From: Diphasiastrum complanatum
Taxonomy: Eukaryota; Streptophyta; Lycopodiopsida; Lycopodiales; Lycopodiaceae
Assembly (NCBI GenBank): GCA_029204225.1
Contig: CM055096.1
Location: forward strand, 69,015,741 to 69,079,740
Reading direction: 5' to 3'
DNA length: 64,000 nt
Made by a program: the position numbers and the translations under genes. The notes below the pieces were generated by a model. That model was not told the origin of the DNA and did no database searches. It saw nothing but the letters and a program-made list of their open reading frames with translations. Numbering within the stretch: position 1 is the stretch's first letter; every line of letters starts with the position of its first letter. Below are positions 11,401 to 22,795 of this stretch, one piece after another.

Positions 11401-11840
11401 TTGGATCTCAGCTCTAATCACAACTCACATGTGTTTAATTTGTGTACCACAATATTTTTTCCATGGAAGCTAGGAAGAGTGTTTAAGTTGGAAGCTAATG
11501 TTGCTTTTGAGAGTGTGAACTTGGCAAAGGAGGAGACTACTCAATGGGAGACCTTGTCAAAGTGTGATCTTGCTAGAATTGAGGAGGAGCATCAAAGAGA
11601 GGAAGATCTTGAGGATCAGCCTCAAGCTTGGCATGATCTTTAGCTTTGAAGTGTGCTACATGTATGTAGACACAATAATGGAACATCATGTAAGAGATCC
11701 TTTAAGAGGTGGTGAAAGATTCTTTATGGACATCATTGTCTATTGGAGTCTCAAAAGTTCCTTGTTTGTAGCTGAATGTTTTAGACACTTCTAAAGTATT
11801 CATTCATCAAGCAAAGTTGTAGATAGATCAAGCTAAATTT
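11401..11840 (+). pseudogene. Copia internal fragment (pre-integrase piece and 3' tail)
   Basis: About 11480-11560 reads VFKLEANVAFESVN, matching the protease/pre-integrase junction also seen at 40140 (minus) and 43930. The rest up to the polypurine tract is unassigned. Almost all of Pol has been lost. Confidence 0.65.
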
Positions 11841-11849
11841 GAGGAGGAG
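11841..11849 (+). promoter_or_regulatory. Polypurine tract
   Basis: GAGGAGGAG followed at once by TGTGAGAAATTG, an LTR start like that of Copia-1. Confidence 0.75.
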
Positions 11850-12540
11850 TGTGAGAAATTGCCAAAAATTGGCAAATCTAGTTGGATCAAAACCATGTAG
11901 ATTGTACATAGGTGGGTCCCACACATGTGAGTCCATGTTGCCACATGTGTAGGCTACCCTAGATAGGTTAGATATCATTCATAGGGTTATTTAGGCTTTT
12001 TTGGTCATAATTCCTAAATTATAGGACCAAATTCCTTGAATCATGGAGGTGGGTAACCAACCTAGCCACCAACTTGGCAAAACTCTAAGGTTAGATAAGA
12101 TTGAAAAATCAGGGCAAAAATGGTCAATCATCTTCCTTATTACATGCTGGATTTTCACCTAACTTGAGGTGGGGAAGAGCTTATTGTACATACAATCCAT
12201 CATTCCATTGTGAGGAGATAGAATTTTTGGATAAAATTGGCAATCTTGAGTTTTCTACACATTTGTCTTGAGTTTTTGTAAATACTTTGGTATCTAAACT
12301 TGATTCCACTTAATCTCTGATAATAGGTTGTATTGTAGTCCATACCACACACGTGTGGGGTCGGAATTCCATGTTTGATCAATGGTTTTGATTGCTCTTG
12401 ATTGTGGTATCCAATATTGCTTTCTAGATCAAGATCTTGTGACCACTTTTGCAATAGACAGGTGTATCAATCAATCAATCACTCTTGGAGCCTTATGTAG
12501 GTTCATTTATGGTCCTTTGTACTATACTTTCGATAGTTTG
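11850..12540 (+). repeat. Copia 3' LTR, end approximate
   Basis: It starts TGTGAGAAATTGCC. Its first 350 bp match the minus-strand LTR near 41930-42217 (shared words include tgggtcccacacatgtg and acatgctggattttcacctaac). The segment 12463-12530 also matches 37110-37190. It contains acacgtgtgggg near 12349. Confidence 0.6.
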
Positions 12541-12699
12541 GCAGTAGGTATCCTTTTCACAAAATTTTAGTATCTACAAAAACAAATTTTCACTGTTTAC
12601 TTTCACTTTATTCTATCTACTTTAGGGTATTGGCTTAAATTTCACAAATGAGTGACATCAATCCCAATATAAAACAAGAGGGTCATCTCCCCCCACCAG

Positions 12700-12990
12700 A
12701 GTTGCCTCGCGTTAGTCGAGTTGGATAAGAGCGCTAGTTGTGGCAATGGAGACCTAGGCTTGAATCCCTAAGCTTTGTCGTGGACAAGTCACCTCATAGT
12801 AGAGTTGGATAAAATATGCAACTCTGGCAATCGAGACCTACACTTGAATCTGATATGTGCTGATAAAGAAGGAGATCCAAGGAGCTTATTATGCTCCAAA
12901 CCATTAGGATAGCATGTTGTCTTTCGAAGACGACTCTTGTAAATGTTTCCAATATTTCTAATCAATAAAGCCTAATGGCCTCCCTTTCGC
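12700..12990 (+). repeat. Dimeric tRNA-derived SINE
   Basis: Two related monomers lie about 85 bp apart. The first has an A-box-like agttggataagagcgc (about 12718) and a B-box-like ggcttgaatccc (about 12757). The second has agttggataaaatatgc (about 12802) and cacttgaatctg (about 12841) and is more eroded. A shared unrelated tail with aatcaataaagcc follows. An 8-bp agggtcat occurs near both ends (about 12679 and 13027) and might be the target duplication. It lies just upstream of the trihelix gene leader. Confidence 0.65.
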
Positions 12991-13129
12991 AAGTGTGCCC
13001 TAGAAAACATAAAAAACTACAATATTAGGGTCATAGGGAACCGGGCGTTTGATCAGGGTCTCCATTTTGTCAAGCATGGGACCCCAAATGCACGCTCCAA
13101 GAAAAAGCGGTGGTCACATGTTGGCATGG

Positions 13130-13307
13130 TTGCCATTTTGGCGGGCAGATGACCTTCTCTCTCATGCGATCGATCGCTCGTTTTTTCTTGCTCTCTCGCT
13201 TACCTCGCCATCTCCTTGCCGCCATCCCCATCGTCGATGAGGCCTCTGATTTGATCCATTTCGGCTTCAAATGTGATCGGTGCTGGTCTTACTGTGTTTT
13301 CGCTCAT
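13130..13307 (+). other. Probable 5' leader exon of the trihelix gene (start uncertain)
   Basis: A GC-richer stretch with tctctctcgc runs ends in CGCTCAT at 13307, followed by a strong donor GTAAGT at 13308. Acceptors before the coding start are ttctag at 14132 and tttctag at 14160. The transcription start is not visible; short ORFs here (such as 13049-13240) lack family features and are taken as leader. Confidence 0.5.
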
Positions 13308-13996
13308 GTAAGTTTCATTATCATCCTTTGAACTTTTCATTTTCATCCCGTTTTGCACATATCTTTGTTACAGGAGCCTTTTGCTGATTTGATTTTCATC
13401 TTAATTCTTTGAGATTTTCATACTCATCACCTTTTGCACATATCTTTTCTACAGGATGTATTAAGCTTTTGTTTAGTCCTTTAAACTTTACATTTCCATC
13501 ATCTTTTACTCACCTCTTTGTCATGATATATAAGTTTCAGTCTTAACCTATACAATGTTTCTTTTCATCATCTTTTGCACGTATTTTTGCTACAGGAACT
13601 TTTCGCTGATATAATTTGCATTCCCATGCTTTGAACCTTATGTTTTCATCCTCTTTTGCATATATCTTTGTTACAGAGCCTTTCGTTTATATAAGTTTCA
13701 TTTCGATCATTTGAACTGTTAACCTGCATCATCTGCGCACGTTGTTTGCACTAGCTTTTCGCTGATATAAGTTTCATTATCATCCTTTGAGCTTTCCATG
13801 TTCATCATCTTTTGCACATGTCTGTGTTACAGGAGCTTCCGCTCATAGTACTATCATTCTCGTGCTTTGAAGTTTTTATTATCATCACCTATACTTTTTG
13901 CACATATCTCTGTTACAGGAGCTTTTCGCTGATATTAGTCTCACTCTCAATCTTTGAAATTTCCACGTGCATTACATTTTGTACAAATTTTTGCAA
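13298..13996 (+). repeat. Minisatellite of about nine 78-86-bp units, each ending in a splice-acceptor-like site
   Basis: The consensus unit runs gagcttttcgctgat, ataagtttcattatc, a T-rich stretch, tttgcacatatctttg, ttacag. Acceptor-like ends fall at 13373, 13454, 13595, 13676, 13754, 13832, 13918 and, degenerate, near 13530 and 13996. The first unit carries a real donor (GTAAGT, 13308); in later units the same place reads ATAAGT or worse, so donors are lost while most CAG/TAG acceptors persist. The array lies in the leader intron of the trihelix gene. Confidence 0.85.
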
Positions 13997-14169
13997 GAAT
14001 GTGAAGATATAGTTATTATTTGAAATATTGACTTCTTTTTGCCTCTTTGCGACTGTTCGATGGAAATGCGCGGATTCTCACTTTTACTCAGCTTACATGT
14101 TCTTTGCTTCGTTCATGTTTAATTTATTCTAGTTGGAAGCCTGGATATATCTCTTTCTAGCTTTTATCA

Positions 14170-16988
14170 ATGGACACGGGTTCTCATCTGGGGTCAGAAA
14201 GCCCCCCCCATTCTTCCTTTTCTCTCTGGAACACAACCGAAGATTCCTTAGAGCAATTTCTACACAGCTTTTTCACTCGCCACATGCTGAATGATATCAC
14301 TCAGACAAGCATTCGAGAAAATCTTCACAAAAATCTGATTTATAACCTCTACACACTATCGAGATCGGTGCCAAGTACTCTCATATTGGCGGGGCTGCCC
14401 ACTGCTTTTGTGGACGAATGTATGCATGCTGGACTCTTTGTTTCAGATACCACCACCATTGGTATGCACAACCAAGGCCTACAAGGTGCATTTTCTTTTT
14501 TAAAATTCCAGCACAGGTTTAGCTAATAAACAGATTTCTTGATGGGTCTTATAGCCAAATTTTCTAGAATAGATTCCTGTTGAGCAATGTTAGTCTTTTC
14601 TGAGATTTAGGCCATTTAAGAGCTATGGCTGTTGAATCCTGGTGAAAAGATCACTGAAAATCCTTTCCAAGCAGAAAGGACGACGGAATATACCTCTATT
14701 ACAGCTGAAATTTGATGATCGGCCACTCTTTTGTACTTGTTATGGGCCATAATCTTCTGCCTATGAGAATTCTTCTATGGATGCCAAGGTTTGGAATCTG
14801 CTGGCAAGAAAAGTTATGTCACTTTCAATTCTCATTCTCTCTGTCACTCTCAACTTTTTTTACAGCTTTAATCATTTGCTAATATCAACAGTAAAATGCC
14901 AACGGAATCCTTTACGTGAAGAACATAAAGCTTTTGTCCTTCCCTCCCTGTAGTGTAGTTCATACTGAAGATGCTGTTTTCAGTGATTGGTCAGTTCCCC
15001 TTGTTATGCTTGTTGGGGTACTTTAGGAATGTAACTTCTCCAATTGTGCATACTATTGAAATCTGTTGTAGATACGAAACTTTTGAGAGATGATCAAATG
15101 ATGGATAAATTACATTTCTTTCCTCTAATTCAATTCTCAGATGCAGCATGTTGTCTCGGTTCAATCATGACAAACCTCTTGTCTTGAAACATGTGAATTT
15201 TGAAGGGAGATAAATGGTATGAGAAATGACAACCTGTCACACTATAGTTTTAATTTGTACTACGCAAAATAGCTGTAGTGTGTTATGTGGAAATGAGGAT
15301 GAAAGGTAGAAGGCCAAGAGGGAGAAGGAGAGCTAGGTTCTCCAACATTAGTTGAAAACCAGTCATTAAATCACCAAAGTCCAAACATATTGGAATGAAC
15401 CAATATTCTGCACTTTCATAATGGGGAAGCACAATAGTCTTAAATCTGAGGATTCTCGGTGCTTTATAATACTTTTAGGAACTATTTTCAGGTCAAAAAA
15501 TGCTTTCACTAAACAACATTCCTAAAACACTTCAAATAGTGAGTGATTGATTACTTTGGTTTGTATACTTTATGCAATTTCTGGCCTCATTATATATATA
15601 TGATGAAGTCTTGGCGTGGCAATGGTCAGTAAATGCTTGTCTAGAGAAAGGGAGAAGAGCTTTTTTATTCCATTTAGGTCCTTGGATATTGTAGAATGAA
15701 GCCACAAAGAGCAAAGATTTGACTTACAATAAAGATGTCAAACAACCAATCTGCTACAAAATGTGGAAATTTGGTAAGACCTAGAACATGTAGACAAAGA
15801 ATGTGGAACATGCAATCTCTAATCTGAAGAGTTGTCATCAGTTATTTTGTTCAAAGAAGAGTCAATTTGTGAATGGACTTCATAGTTGATCTCAAGTCCT
15901 TTTGCATGTTTAGGCACTTTCCTAGACTTAATTAACTATCTCAGCTGCTGCAGCATCAACATAAGGCTGCAGCTTGTATACTTAAGATCACAAATACCGC
16001 AATTCAGATGATTACTTATTGTGACTGCTTTGTGAATTATGCTGATAATGGAAATTGTGATGACTGTTTAGAAGCTGATGTTTGGCTTAACTTCAAAGGC
16101 ATTCAATCTAATCCTCATCTTTAGTATTTTACTTTCCTTTGTTGCAGCTCAAAAATCAACAAACATTTTTAGGCGATCCAACTCCAACAGTCATCGTGGA
16201 GTAAATTGGTCTCTTCACGAGACTGTTGTGCTTCTCGATTCAAAAAAACGTGAAGATGAGGCATCTGCTCTTGCCAACAAAGTTCTCAGTGCTGAAGAGC
16301 GTTGGGAGTCCATTGCTTCCCACTGTGTCGAGAACGATGTCCACAAATCGGCACAACAATGTATGCACAAATGGGAGAAATTAAGTACACAATTCAAGAA
16401 AATATTTGATTATGAAAGGAGGCAACCTACTCATAAAAAAGACAGCTATTGGAATCTTTCAGCTCAGAGACGCAAGGAACGATCATTGCCTCTGTCTTTC
16501 AACAGGGATGTCTTTCGTGCCATGGTAGATAAATTTCGAATTGATCGAATCGACAGTCTAGGTAAGTTTGGGGAAAGTTTATTTTTTGCCGCACATTAGC
16601 TTTGAAGCTCTTATGCCGACAATATAACAGTTGACTACCTGTTGTAGGGGATGGTGCAGAAGGGCAGCTGATCAAAGATGAAACGTTTCAGATGCCACAG
16701 CCTTTGCCACATCCATCAGAGATGCCAGAGGAAGACCTTCCCTTTATCTCTTCAGAACAACAGCCATTTTGGAAGAAGCGGAAGCAGGGGGGTGATGCTT
16801 TGGCTACTGAAACTACACACAAGCCCAAGCACCTGATGGACTCGTTCGAACGTATCGAGGATGAGAAGTTACAGGTTGCTCGCCTACGTCTTGCTTATGA
16901 TCAGAAGGCAAATGCTTCCATATGCAGTTCGATAGCTGAAATTGCAAGTGCAATTAGGAGCATTGTTGATGCGATCCACAAAATGTGA
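14170..16988 (+). CDS. Trihelix (ASR3-like) transcription factor, three coding exons
   Basis: Predicted exons are 14170-14485, 16148-16561 and 16648-16988, giving 356 residues. Both introns are phase 1 with GT..AG ends (CAAG/GTGCAT, gttgcag/CT; TCTAG/GTAAGT, ttgtag/GG), and the frame stays open throughout. Residues 123-205 form a trihelix DNA-binding domain with the spaced tryptophans W126 (GVNWSLHE), W158 (EERWESIA) and W181 (HKWEKL). A C-terminal helix (about 300-356) should mediate oligomerisation. Family members bind GT-type promoter elements in the nucleus; ASR3 is a repressor in immune signalling. The N-terminal 105 residues have no family match I know. The first donor GTGCAT is weak, and an alternative start at 16078 would give a signal-like N-terminus, which is unlikely since it is intron sequence. 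A minisatellite fills the leader intron. Confidence 0.82.
14486..16147 (+). other. Intron 1 of the trihelix gene
   Basis: 1662 bp, GT at 14486 and AG at 16147. I see no mobile element or embedded gene in it; there is a short TA run near 15591. Confidence 0.7.
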
Positions 16989-17100
16989 CTTCTTGATCAG
17001 TAACTAGACACCTGCTCAGTTACAGGGTTTAGACAGCCTTTCTGGAGAGCACGGCAAAATTAAGGGTCTTCAGCCATTGTCTTTCCATTCCAAGCATGTT

Positions 17101-17170
17101 ATCCAAGGGGTTGGCTCAGTTGGTTACCTTGGTATCCATAGTTTCTCTGATCCCAAGGTTCGCCAAGATT
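17101..17170 (+). repeat. 70-bp tRNA-like insertion flanked by a perfect 15-bp direct repeat
   Basis: The 15-mer CATTCCAAGCATGTT stands at 17086-17100 and again at 17171-17185. The 70 bp between contain an A-box-like ttggctcagttggtta and a B-box-like aaggttcgcc. Length and flanking duplication fit target-primed retroposition of a tRNA or a very short SINE. It lies about 110 bp past the trihelix stop codon, probably in the 3' UTR. Confidence 0.7.
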
Positions 17171-17185
17171 CATTCCAAGCATGTT

Positions 17186-19520
17186 GCTGCACCCTTTATG
17201 CTCTGCATTACACGATATCCAGGTGAAACTTGTTAATACGGGGACAAAGGTTAGAGCAATGACTATCCGATGTGGATTTTTGCAGTCTAATTTTCAGCAT
17301 ATGCCAATTCATCACATGTTGTACACTTACTTTGCAATGACAAGGGTTACAGCTACAGCTCCACTGTAACTGTATTTGCAAGTTTGTTTTCCAACTTCCA
17401 GTTATACTACATAAAGTGAAACTACCATGCTTCTTGATATAACAGCTCACCACAGTGAAATGCTGCCGTTTCACCGTTTCTTGACCCACAAAACGCTCAC
17501 CCAAATGTGGAACACATAAGAGGTGACCTAGCAATCATTGATTACTCCTTTAGGGGCAACAGAGCTTTGATTCAGATTCTCATTTCAAAGATTTTGAAGA
17601 CCCAAACATGTAGCCACTTTGGACTCCGACTTATGATCATCGTGCAGTGTTAACTAGCATTGATTTAAGTATAGTACTTGATTGAGTTTTGTGGAGATAT
17701 TCGTACAACTAAAATCCCGGGAGTCTTATGAAATTTTTGCACTTTCTGTTTATTCCAGTGCTCGCATTAACCTACTACTTTTAAAAGCTGTAGGTTTGTT
17801 TCAAAGTTTGGGCTAAAAAAATCTATTGGTCATAGTTTTAACACTTTAATAACAATGTTTCAGCGGCCATGGGAGAGAGAGGCTAGGAGAGGACAGGAGA
17901 GAGAGGCTGAAGGCTGAAGCGGTCGCTGAAGGCTGCATTGAGGCTTCTGCTTAGTTGCTTGTAGACCTTATACCCTTTTTCAGCAAATTAAAAACTACAA
18001 GTTTTTTTACAACAGGTTAAAAAAGTATTAGCACTGATTAGTAGGCTTTAAGAACCGACAACTATAAATTTAGTAGGTGAATATATTATTTTAAAAAATG
18101 AGCTTGTAAAAGGCTTTGTAGGTTATTCGCAAGCACTGGAACTTTGCTCTCACTAATCTTAATATTGCATAAGAGAAGGTTTTTGAAGATGTGTCACACC
18201 TCTTTTTAGTGTTTAGTGCTACATTTGTTACCCATGAGCTAAACTTCTTTGGATTGCTTTCTATGACTAGCTTTCATCATGGCTGCTCCTCTTTTCACTT
18301 AAAGGGAAGTGATATAAATTCATCGCATGTAAATCATGAAAGCTAATGTTGAGCATGATGTCGGCCATGAGTTGATCCAGTTTGTGGGTGGAACTTATAT
18401 ATCAAGATTGCACATCTTATACCTAATGCTAAGGTAGTTGTCGCATGTAAAAATGTATCAGAAGTAAAGACATCAAAGCAAAGAAAATAGATTACCACAA
18501 TAGCATGATGCTATAATGGCCTGGAGAAAAATGTAAGTAGGGCTCTTTTCATTCTTATACATTCAAATTTTCACTCCATGGACTCATCTACGAGTTCCAA
18601 GTGTCGTTGACACACCACATCAAATGCACATTCCAATCTAAATTTGACATTGGGAGGGCTAATATATTGTGAAAATTTTGAGTTATTTTTATTGCCACAA
18701 TACCTTTGCCATGGCCATTTTTTGTAGTGTTCATGTGGGACTTACATGATCATGTAAAACACATCCCTTTTGCTATATTAAAGGAATGCTGGCAACCATG
18801 GTTTGCTTGACCGATTGAACAAGCCTAATATTTGGTCTAATTGCCTGATACACTAAATTGTTGCAATTAGATATATTTGTGAAAAAACATAAGTTTGATA
18901 TCATTTTGAAGAGTACTTTGCAAAACATGCTTTTAGGTCCTCCAGTTTTTAATTTCATTACCATGGTGGCGTGGTTTTAACTCGAATGTGTATATTTAAA
19001 GATCATAGTTGAAATTAGGATATATTATCAATTGCAGTTCGGCACGCAACTGTACATTTTTCCATATGCAGATTATCTTCTAAAACCATTAGCTCCAATT
19101 TTGCTTCCACTCGATGCCCTAGGATATCTTTGTTCCAATTTTTGATAGCTTTGCTCATGGGTATATTGTTGGTATATTGTTGCTCATGATATATATTTAA
19201 GTTGATGTGGCCAAAATGTCACGCGTAAATTTGAGACCTTGTGGCTGGTGCTAGTCCCAATAGATCCCGTTGAGGTCTGACCATTGTGTCAGGTAATGCG
19301 CATTACCCTTTTGAAGCTATGTGAATATCTTTTCATGATGAATGTCCTTGAGTGTGTCATGCTACGTTTGGAGCTCTATAACTTTAGGCTTTCAAGGCTT
19401 GCATTTCATCTCATTTTTTTGATGCAGTTGATCTTTTTTTATCCAATTTACATTTTCGATCCATTTGCATCCACCAGTACATCCGACTACCATTTGCATC
19501 TGACACCACTATAGAGAGTT
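17186..19520. other. Intergenic, no gene recognised
   Basis: No ORF with family features is found. A purine-rich patch of gagagaggct/gctgaag words lies near 17870-17960. It should include the 3' end of the trihelix transcript. Confidence 0.5.
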
Positions 19521-19533
19521 AAAAAAAAAAAAA

Positions 19534-20473
19534 ATGGCCGAATCAGATTCAGATCATAGTGCAGAGGTACCAGAGATGCTTCCGACATTGAAACTGGTTC
19601 CACGTGCAGATAGTGCCATGCTCTAGTGGTACACACAAGCAGAGATGCTCTTCTAGCTACTCGAGTTCAACATTCCTAAGTGGAAGGGACATCAGAGTCT
19701 CTACCTGATGTACCATACTTATGAAAGCTCTACAGACAAACAGTTGATGTTCTGCATTGATATTCCCAATCTTCAGCTCTATGTCTACTTGGCTGTTAGC
19801 CTTACAACCTTTGGCTTCCCAAGTGGCCATAAAGAGAAACCGGTGAAGTTGACCAACATGATGCAACAATCTTATGCCAAGTTCCTTGGCACCTCAATAG
19901 TTCTGCACCCTTCTAGCCTATAACAACTTGCCTGAGAAAGCCAAGGAGTCCTTGAAGTGGCATGCTGAGATCTCATACTACTATCATTGATTAGTAGACC
20001 AGCTAACAGAATAGACAAACGAGCTCAGAACGACAAAGCAGGACCCGTAGTTAAGCGACGCAAAATTGCTAACAGCTTTGGAAGAATTATAGAATAAAAA
20101 GCCCAAGAGATTGGAAGAGCAGAACCAGTCAAATCAGCTCCAGTCTCTCCAAGAGGAGCAAGACCAGTTCGAACGCCAGTTAGATCTCTTGACTCAGAAA
20201 AATAAGAGACTAACTGACGTAATGACAACAGTCAAGCAACCAATCAGGCCAGAAGATATCAATGTACCAGTTTCATCTTCAGGAGCGGCAGTAAAAATGG
20301 AGAAGTATGTCTCCTTATTTCAAAAGCACGAAGCCCTGAAGAGGAACCATCAAATTTCAGAAGAAGAAAACAACAAGAAGCTGTCAGCACTCAAAGAAAG
20401 CATTGACAAGATTCAAGAGGAACTCCTCCCGTCTAAACAGCAGATGGGACCTCATTTGGAATACGTCCTATAG
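19534..20473 (+). pseudogene. Decayed coiled-coil ORF of unknown family
   Basis: An ATG follows a 14-base A run. The frame begins MAESDSDHSAEVPEM, crosses two TAG codons (about 19624 and 19654), continues open from 19708 to 19920, then resumes in another frame with further TAG stops (and one TGA) until an open 120-codon piece (20111-20473). That piece is rich in E, Q, K and L in heptads (coiled coil), with a proline break, then a second coiled coil. The layout resembles the minus-strand ORF at 48802-49584. Function is unknown; a Gag-like structural role in a retroelement is a guess. Confidence 0.5.
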
Positions 20474-20483
20474 ACTCTACGCA

Positions 20484-21347
20484 AACGTATCAGTGCAAAA
20501 AAAAGACGACCACAATGATGATGTTGGAGCTCTTGAGCAAAGCCGATCCATCAACCAACGAGGTGCTAGTTTTGGCATGCCATATCAAGGTTCCATAGCT
20601 ATCTCTCTCCACAAACTTGTCGTGGACTCCTCCATTTACACTCAGTTGCCCCACTCGCCTTCTTATTTTTCTGAATCATTTTCATCTTACCAATTTTCAT
20701 TTTTTCCATTTGCTTATTCAACCACCTCCACATCCACTTCTAACACCATACCCACCACATCATCTCTTAAATCTGATGATCATTTTCTAAAATAGTTCAT
20801 TTCACCAATAGCTCAATATAACCTCATAACTAACCCACTACCCTCTACTTGTAAGTTGTTTTTGCCTCCATCACCACCTGATTTGAATTGTGTAGCCTTC
20901 TATGGACTTTCTTCATTCCCTCCAAAGGGAAAAAGCGACATCTTCACTAGATCAAGGTCTGAGGGTTCAACACCAACGATTCCTGATATAAAGAGTGCCA
21001 CAGCCTTGGAAGACTATTTGGCAAGGCCCTCAAGGAAGCTGTCCGAGAAATCCATAGAAAAGATCAAAAGACGGTATGATGATCGGAACGAGTCTAATGA
21101 ATTCCAGAAGACCTACAAGAAAGGAGAACGAGGGGGGACAAAGAAAGTAACTACAGAAGAATATCCAAAGCTCAACAGCCTCATAAATGCCTTACGACCA
21201 CAACCCTCCTGGAGGATCGTGATGATGCTAAATAGTGACGAGAAGCTTCAAGAGTACCTAAGGGCACCAAGCTGGAAAAGGGTCAACTCCTATTATGTGC
21301 CAATCAAGAGAAGAGACCCTTGGGAGAAAATGAAACCAGTCGAGTGA
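20484..21347 (+). pseudogene. Continuation of the decayed ORF set, basic C-terminal piece
   Basis: After a low-complexity S/T/F-rich stretch (20600-20795) an open frame at 20856-21347 encodes a basic 163-residue piece: about 60-95 is rich in K, R and E, and the end reads RRDPWEKMKPVE. I do not recognise it. It is collinear with the coiled-coil ORF and may be its C-terminal part; it has no clear start of its own. Confidence 0.35.
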
Positions 21348-21795
21348 CAAGTCAATTAGCCTTTTATTCTAGGAATTGACTCAAGCCCACTAATGTTTGG
21401 ATATGCCTATAGAGGAAGTGCAGATACCGCAGTCCAAGAAAGTGCAAACTATTGTTTATCCATAGCCTTTCTTGTCACATTGGAGTGCTACTAGGATAAA
21501 GGGCTACCTCCCATAATGCTGGACGTCAATCAACCTTTGCAATCAGAAGATGTGCATGGCAAGGCTTCATTTTTGAGCCGCATTTACTTCCAGTCAGTAC
21601 GTAGATGATCGAGAAGTGGTATGAAAATAAGTTCATACTTGGTATAAGGCCATACCTTGGACCTATTTTGTTGGGCGCAATGACAAGGTTCATCACATTT
21701 GAAGCCATTGGAAGGAAGGTCGGCTACAAGAAATCTCTTTATAGAAGAAAAGATGAAAAGAACAAGCAAGAGACTCTCAGTTACGCAGGGCTATC
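21348..21795. other. No gene recognised
   Basis: Short ORFs on both strands have no recognisable features. The minus-strand Copia homology begins at about 21796. Confidence 0.5.
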
Positions 21796-22277
21796 CTACA
21801 AGACTTTTGACAGTAGTTTGAATTGATCATGCTGGAACCTCAATCTTACAGTACCTTCACCTTCGATAGTGTGAGTGCTATTATCACCAAGATGAACATA
21901 CTTCTTTGTGTTGTAAGGTATATAGGAATGGAAAATCTCACCATGATTGGTCATATGTTGAGTAGCTCTAGAATCCAAAAACCACGAATCATCCGAATTC
22001 ACGTATTTGTCATTGACCATAAAAGCGCCTTCATCCATTTCGATTTTAGGAGATGTTGTAACTATAATTGCTTGTTGATCAAGTTGCTTGGCTGCATTCT
22101 TCACTTTGAGAATTCGACAATCTTGGATCTCATGGTTATTGAGCTTGCAATACCTGCAAAACTTTTTATTCTTCACGAATGTGGATTCGATGATTGTTCT
22201 TGACTTTGAGTATGTTTCTGATTTGATGCTGACTACTTGGAGCTTTTCTGCTTTTGTTATTTCGAGCCCTTGTTGTC
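21796..22277 (-). pseudogene. Copia Gag C-terminus and protease, part split by Copia-2
   Basis: Minus-strand reading: a CX2CX4HX4C knuckle (CRYCKLNNHEIQDC) near 22150, then a protease site reading FLDSRATQHM near 21990 (DSR in place of DSG), then HTIEGEGTVRL. It is the continuation of the gag at 27466-28016 beyond the inserted Copia-2. It ends abruptly at 21796, so this copy has no Pol. Confidence 0.85.
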
Positions 22278-22282
22278 ATATA
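22278..22282 (+). repeat. Target-site duplication ATATA, left
   Basis: ATATA precedes the LTR start at 22283 and recurs at 27461-27465 directly after the 3' LTR end. Confidence 0.85.
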
Positions 22283-22756
22283 TGTTAAAAATTCACAATT
22301 CTAGCTTGACTAGTTTTGGTCATATGACTTGTAAATAGTTAGATGGTCATGATGTGGCTTGTCACACGTGCCAAATAGCATAGGATTCCATTCATAAGGA
22401 TGTTCTCAAGTAGACCTAAGTGTTAGAACCTTTGGAATGAGTCCAAATTATGCTTAGATACAAGGGAGAAAAAATAGGAGCTATTTTTGGTAATTTTTGC
22501 ATTGTTGAGGGATCTCCAAGATTCCAACCCTAACTTGGTAGGGATGAAAGATCCACCAAAATTAGCATTAGGGATAGGTTTAGGGCTACTCATACCTGCC
22601 CAAAACCGTGATGGATCATGTATATATAGGTGATGATATCTCACCAAAATCAATCAAGCAATTTCATGTTTTTTCTCTCATAATGGTGCAATTGCTCTCT
22701 ATGTTCATAATTGTTTGAGTACTTGTGATTACTAATGATTATAGGATTGAATGTAG
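22283..22756 (+). repeat. Copia-2 5' LTR, truncated at its 3' side
   Basis: 474 bp identical by eye to 26779-27252. The U5-side 208 bp are missing. A TATA box (gtatatatagg) lies near 22620. Confidence 0.88.
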
Positions 22757-22795
22757 TAACCTTCATTTGTGTCAAGTCCTTGATTAGGAGACTAG

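Noticed and set aside
12700-12800. Functional tRNA gene in the SINE
   Set aside because: The boxes resemble a tRNA but the acceptor and anticodon stems do not pair and a second degenerate monomer follows.
13049-13331. ORFs of 60-80 codons overlapping on both strands upstream of the trihelix gene
   Set aside because: They overlap in three frames, have no family features, and one runs through the GTAAGT donor into the intron. They are best explained as leader sequence.
13308-13996. Minor (U12, AT-AC) introns suggested by ATAAGT in the repeat units
   Set aside because: U12 donors need ATATCCTT-like sequence and a matching branch site; the units have ATAAGT and AG ends. They look like mutated GT donors.
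16078-16147. Alternative N-terminus of the trihelix protein with a signal-peptide-like start (MFGLTSKAFNL)
   Set aside because: A strong acceptor (gttgcag at 16147) and a frame-matched upstream exon make this intron sequence. A trihelix factor is nuclear and should not carry a signal peptide.
22423-22653. Identical 76-codon minus-strand ORFs in both Copia-2 LTRs
   Set aside because: They are identical because the LTRs are; there is no independent evidence of coding.
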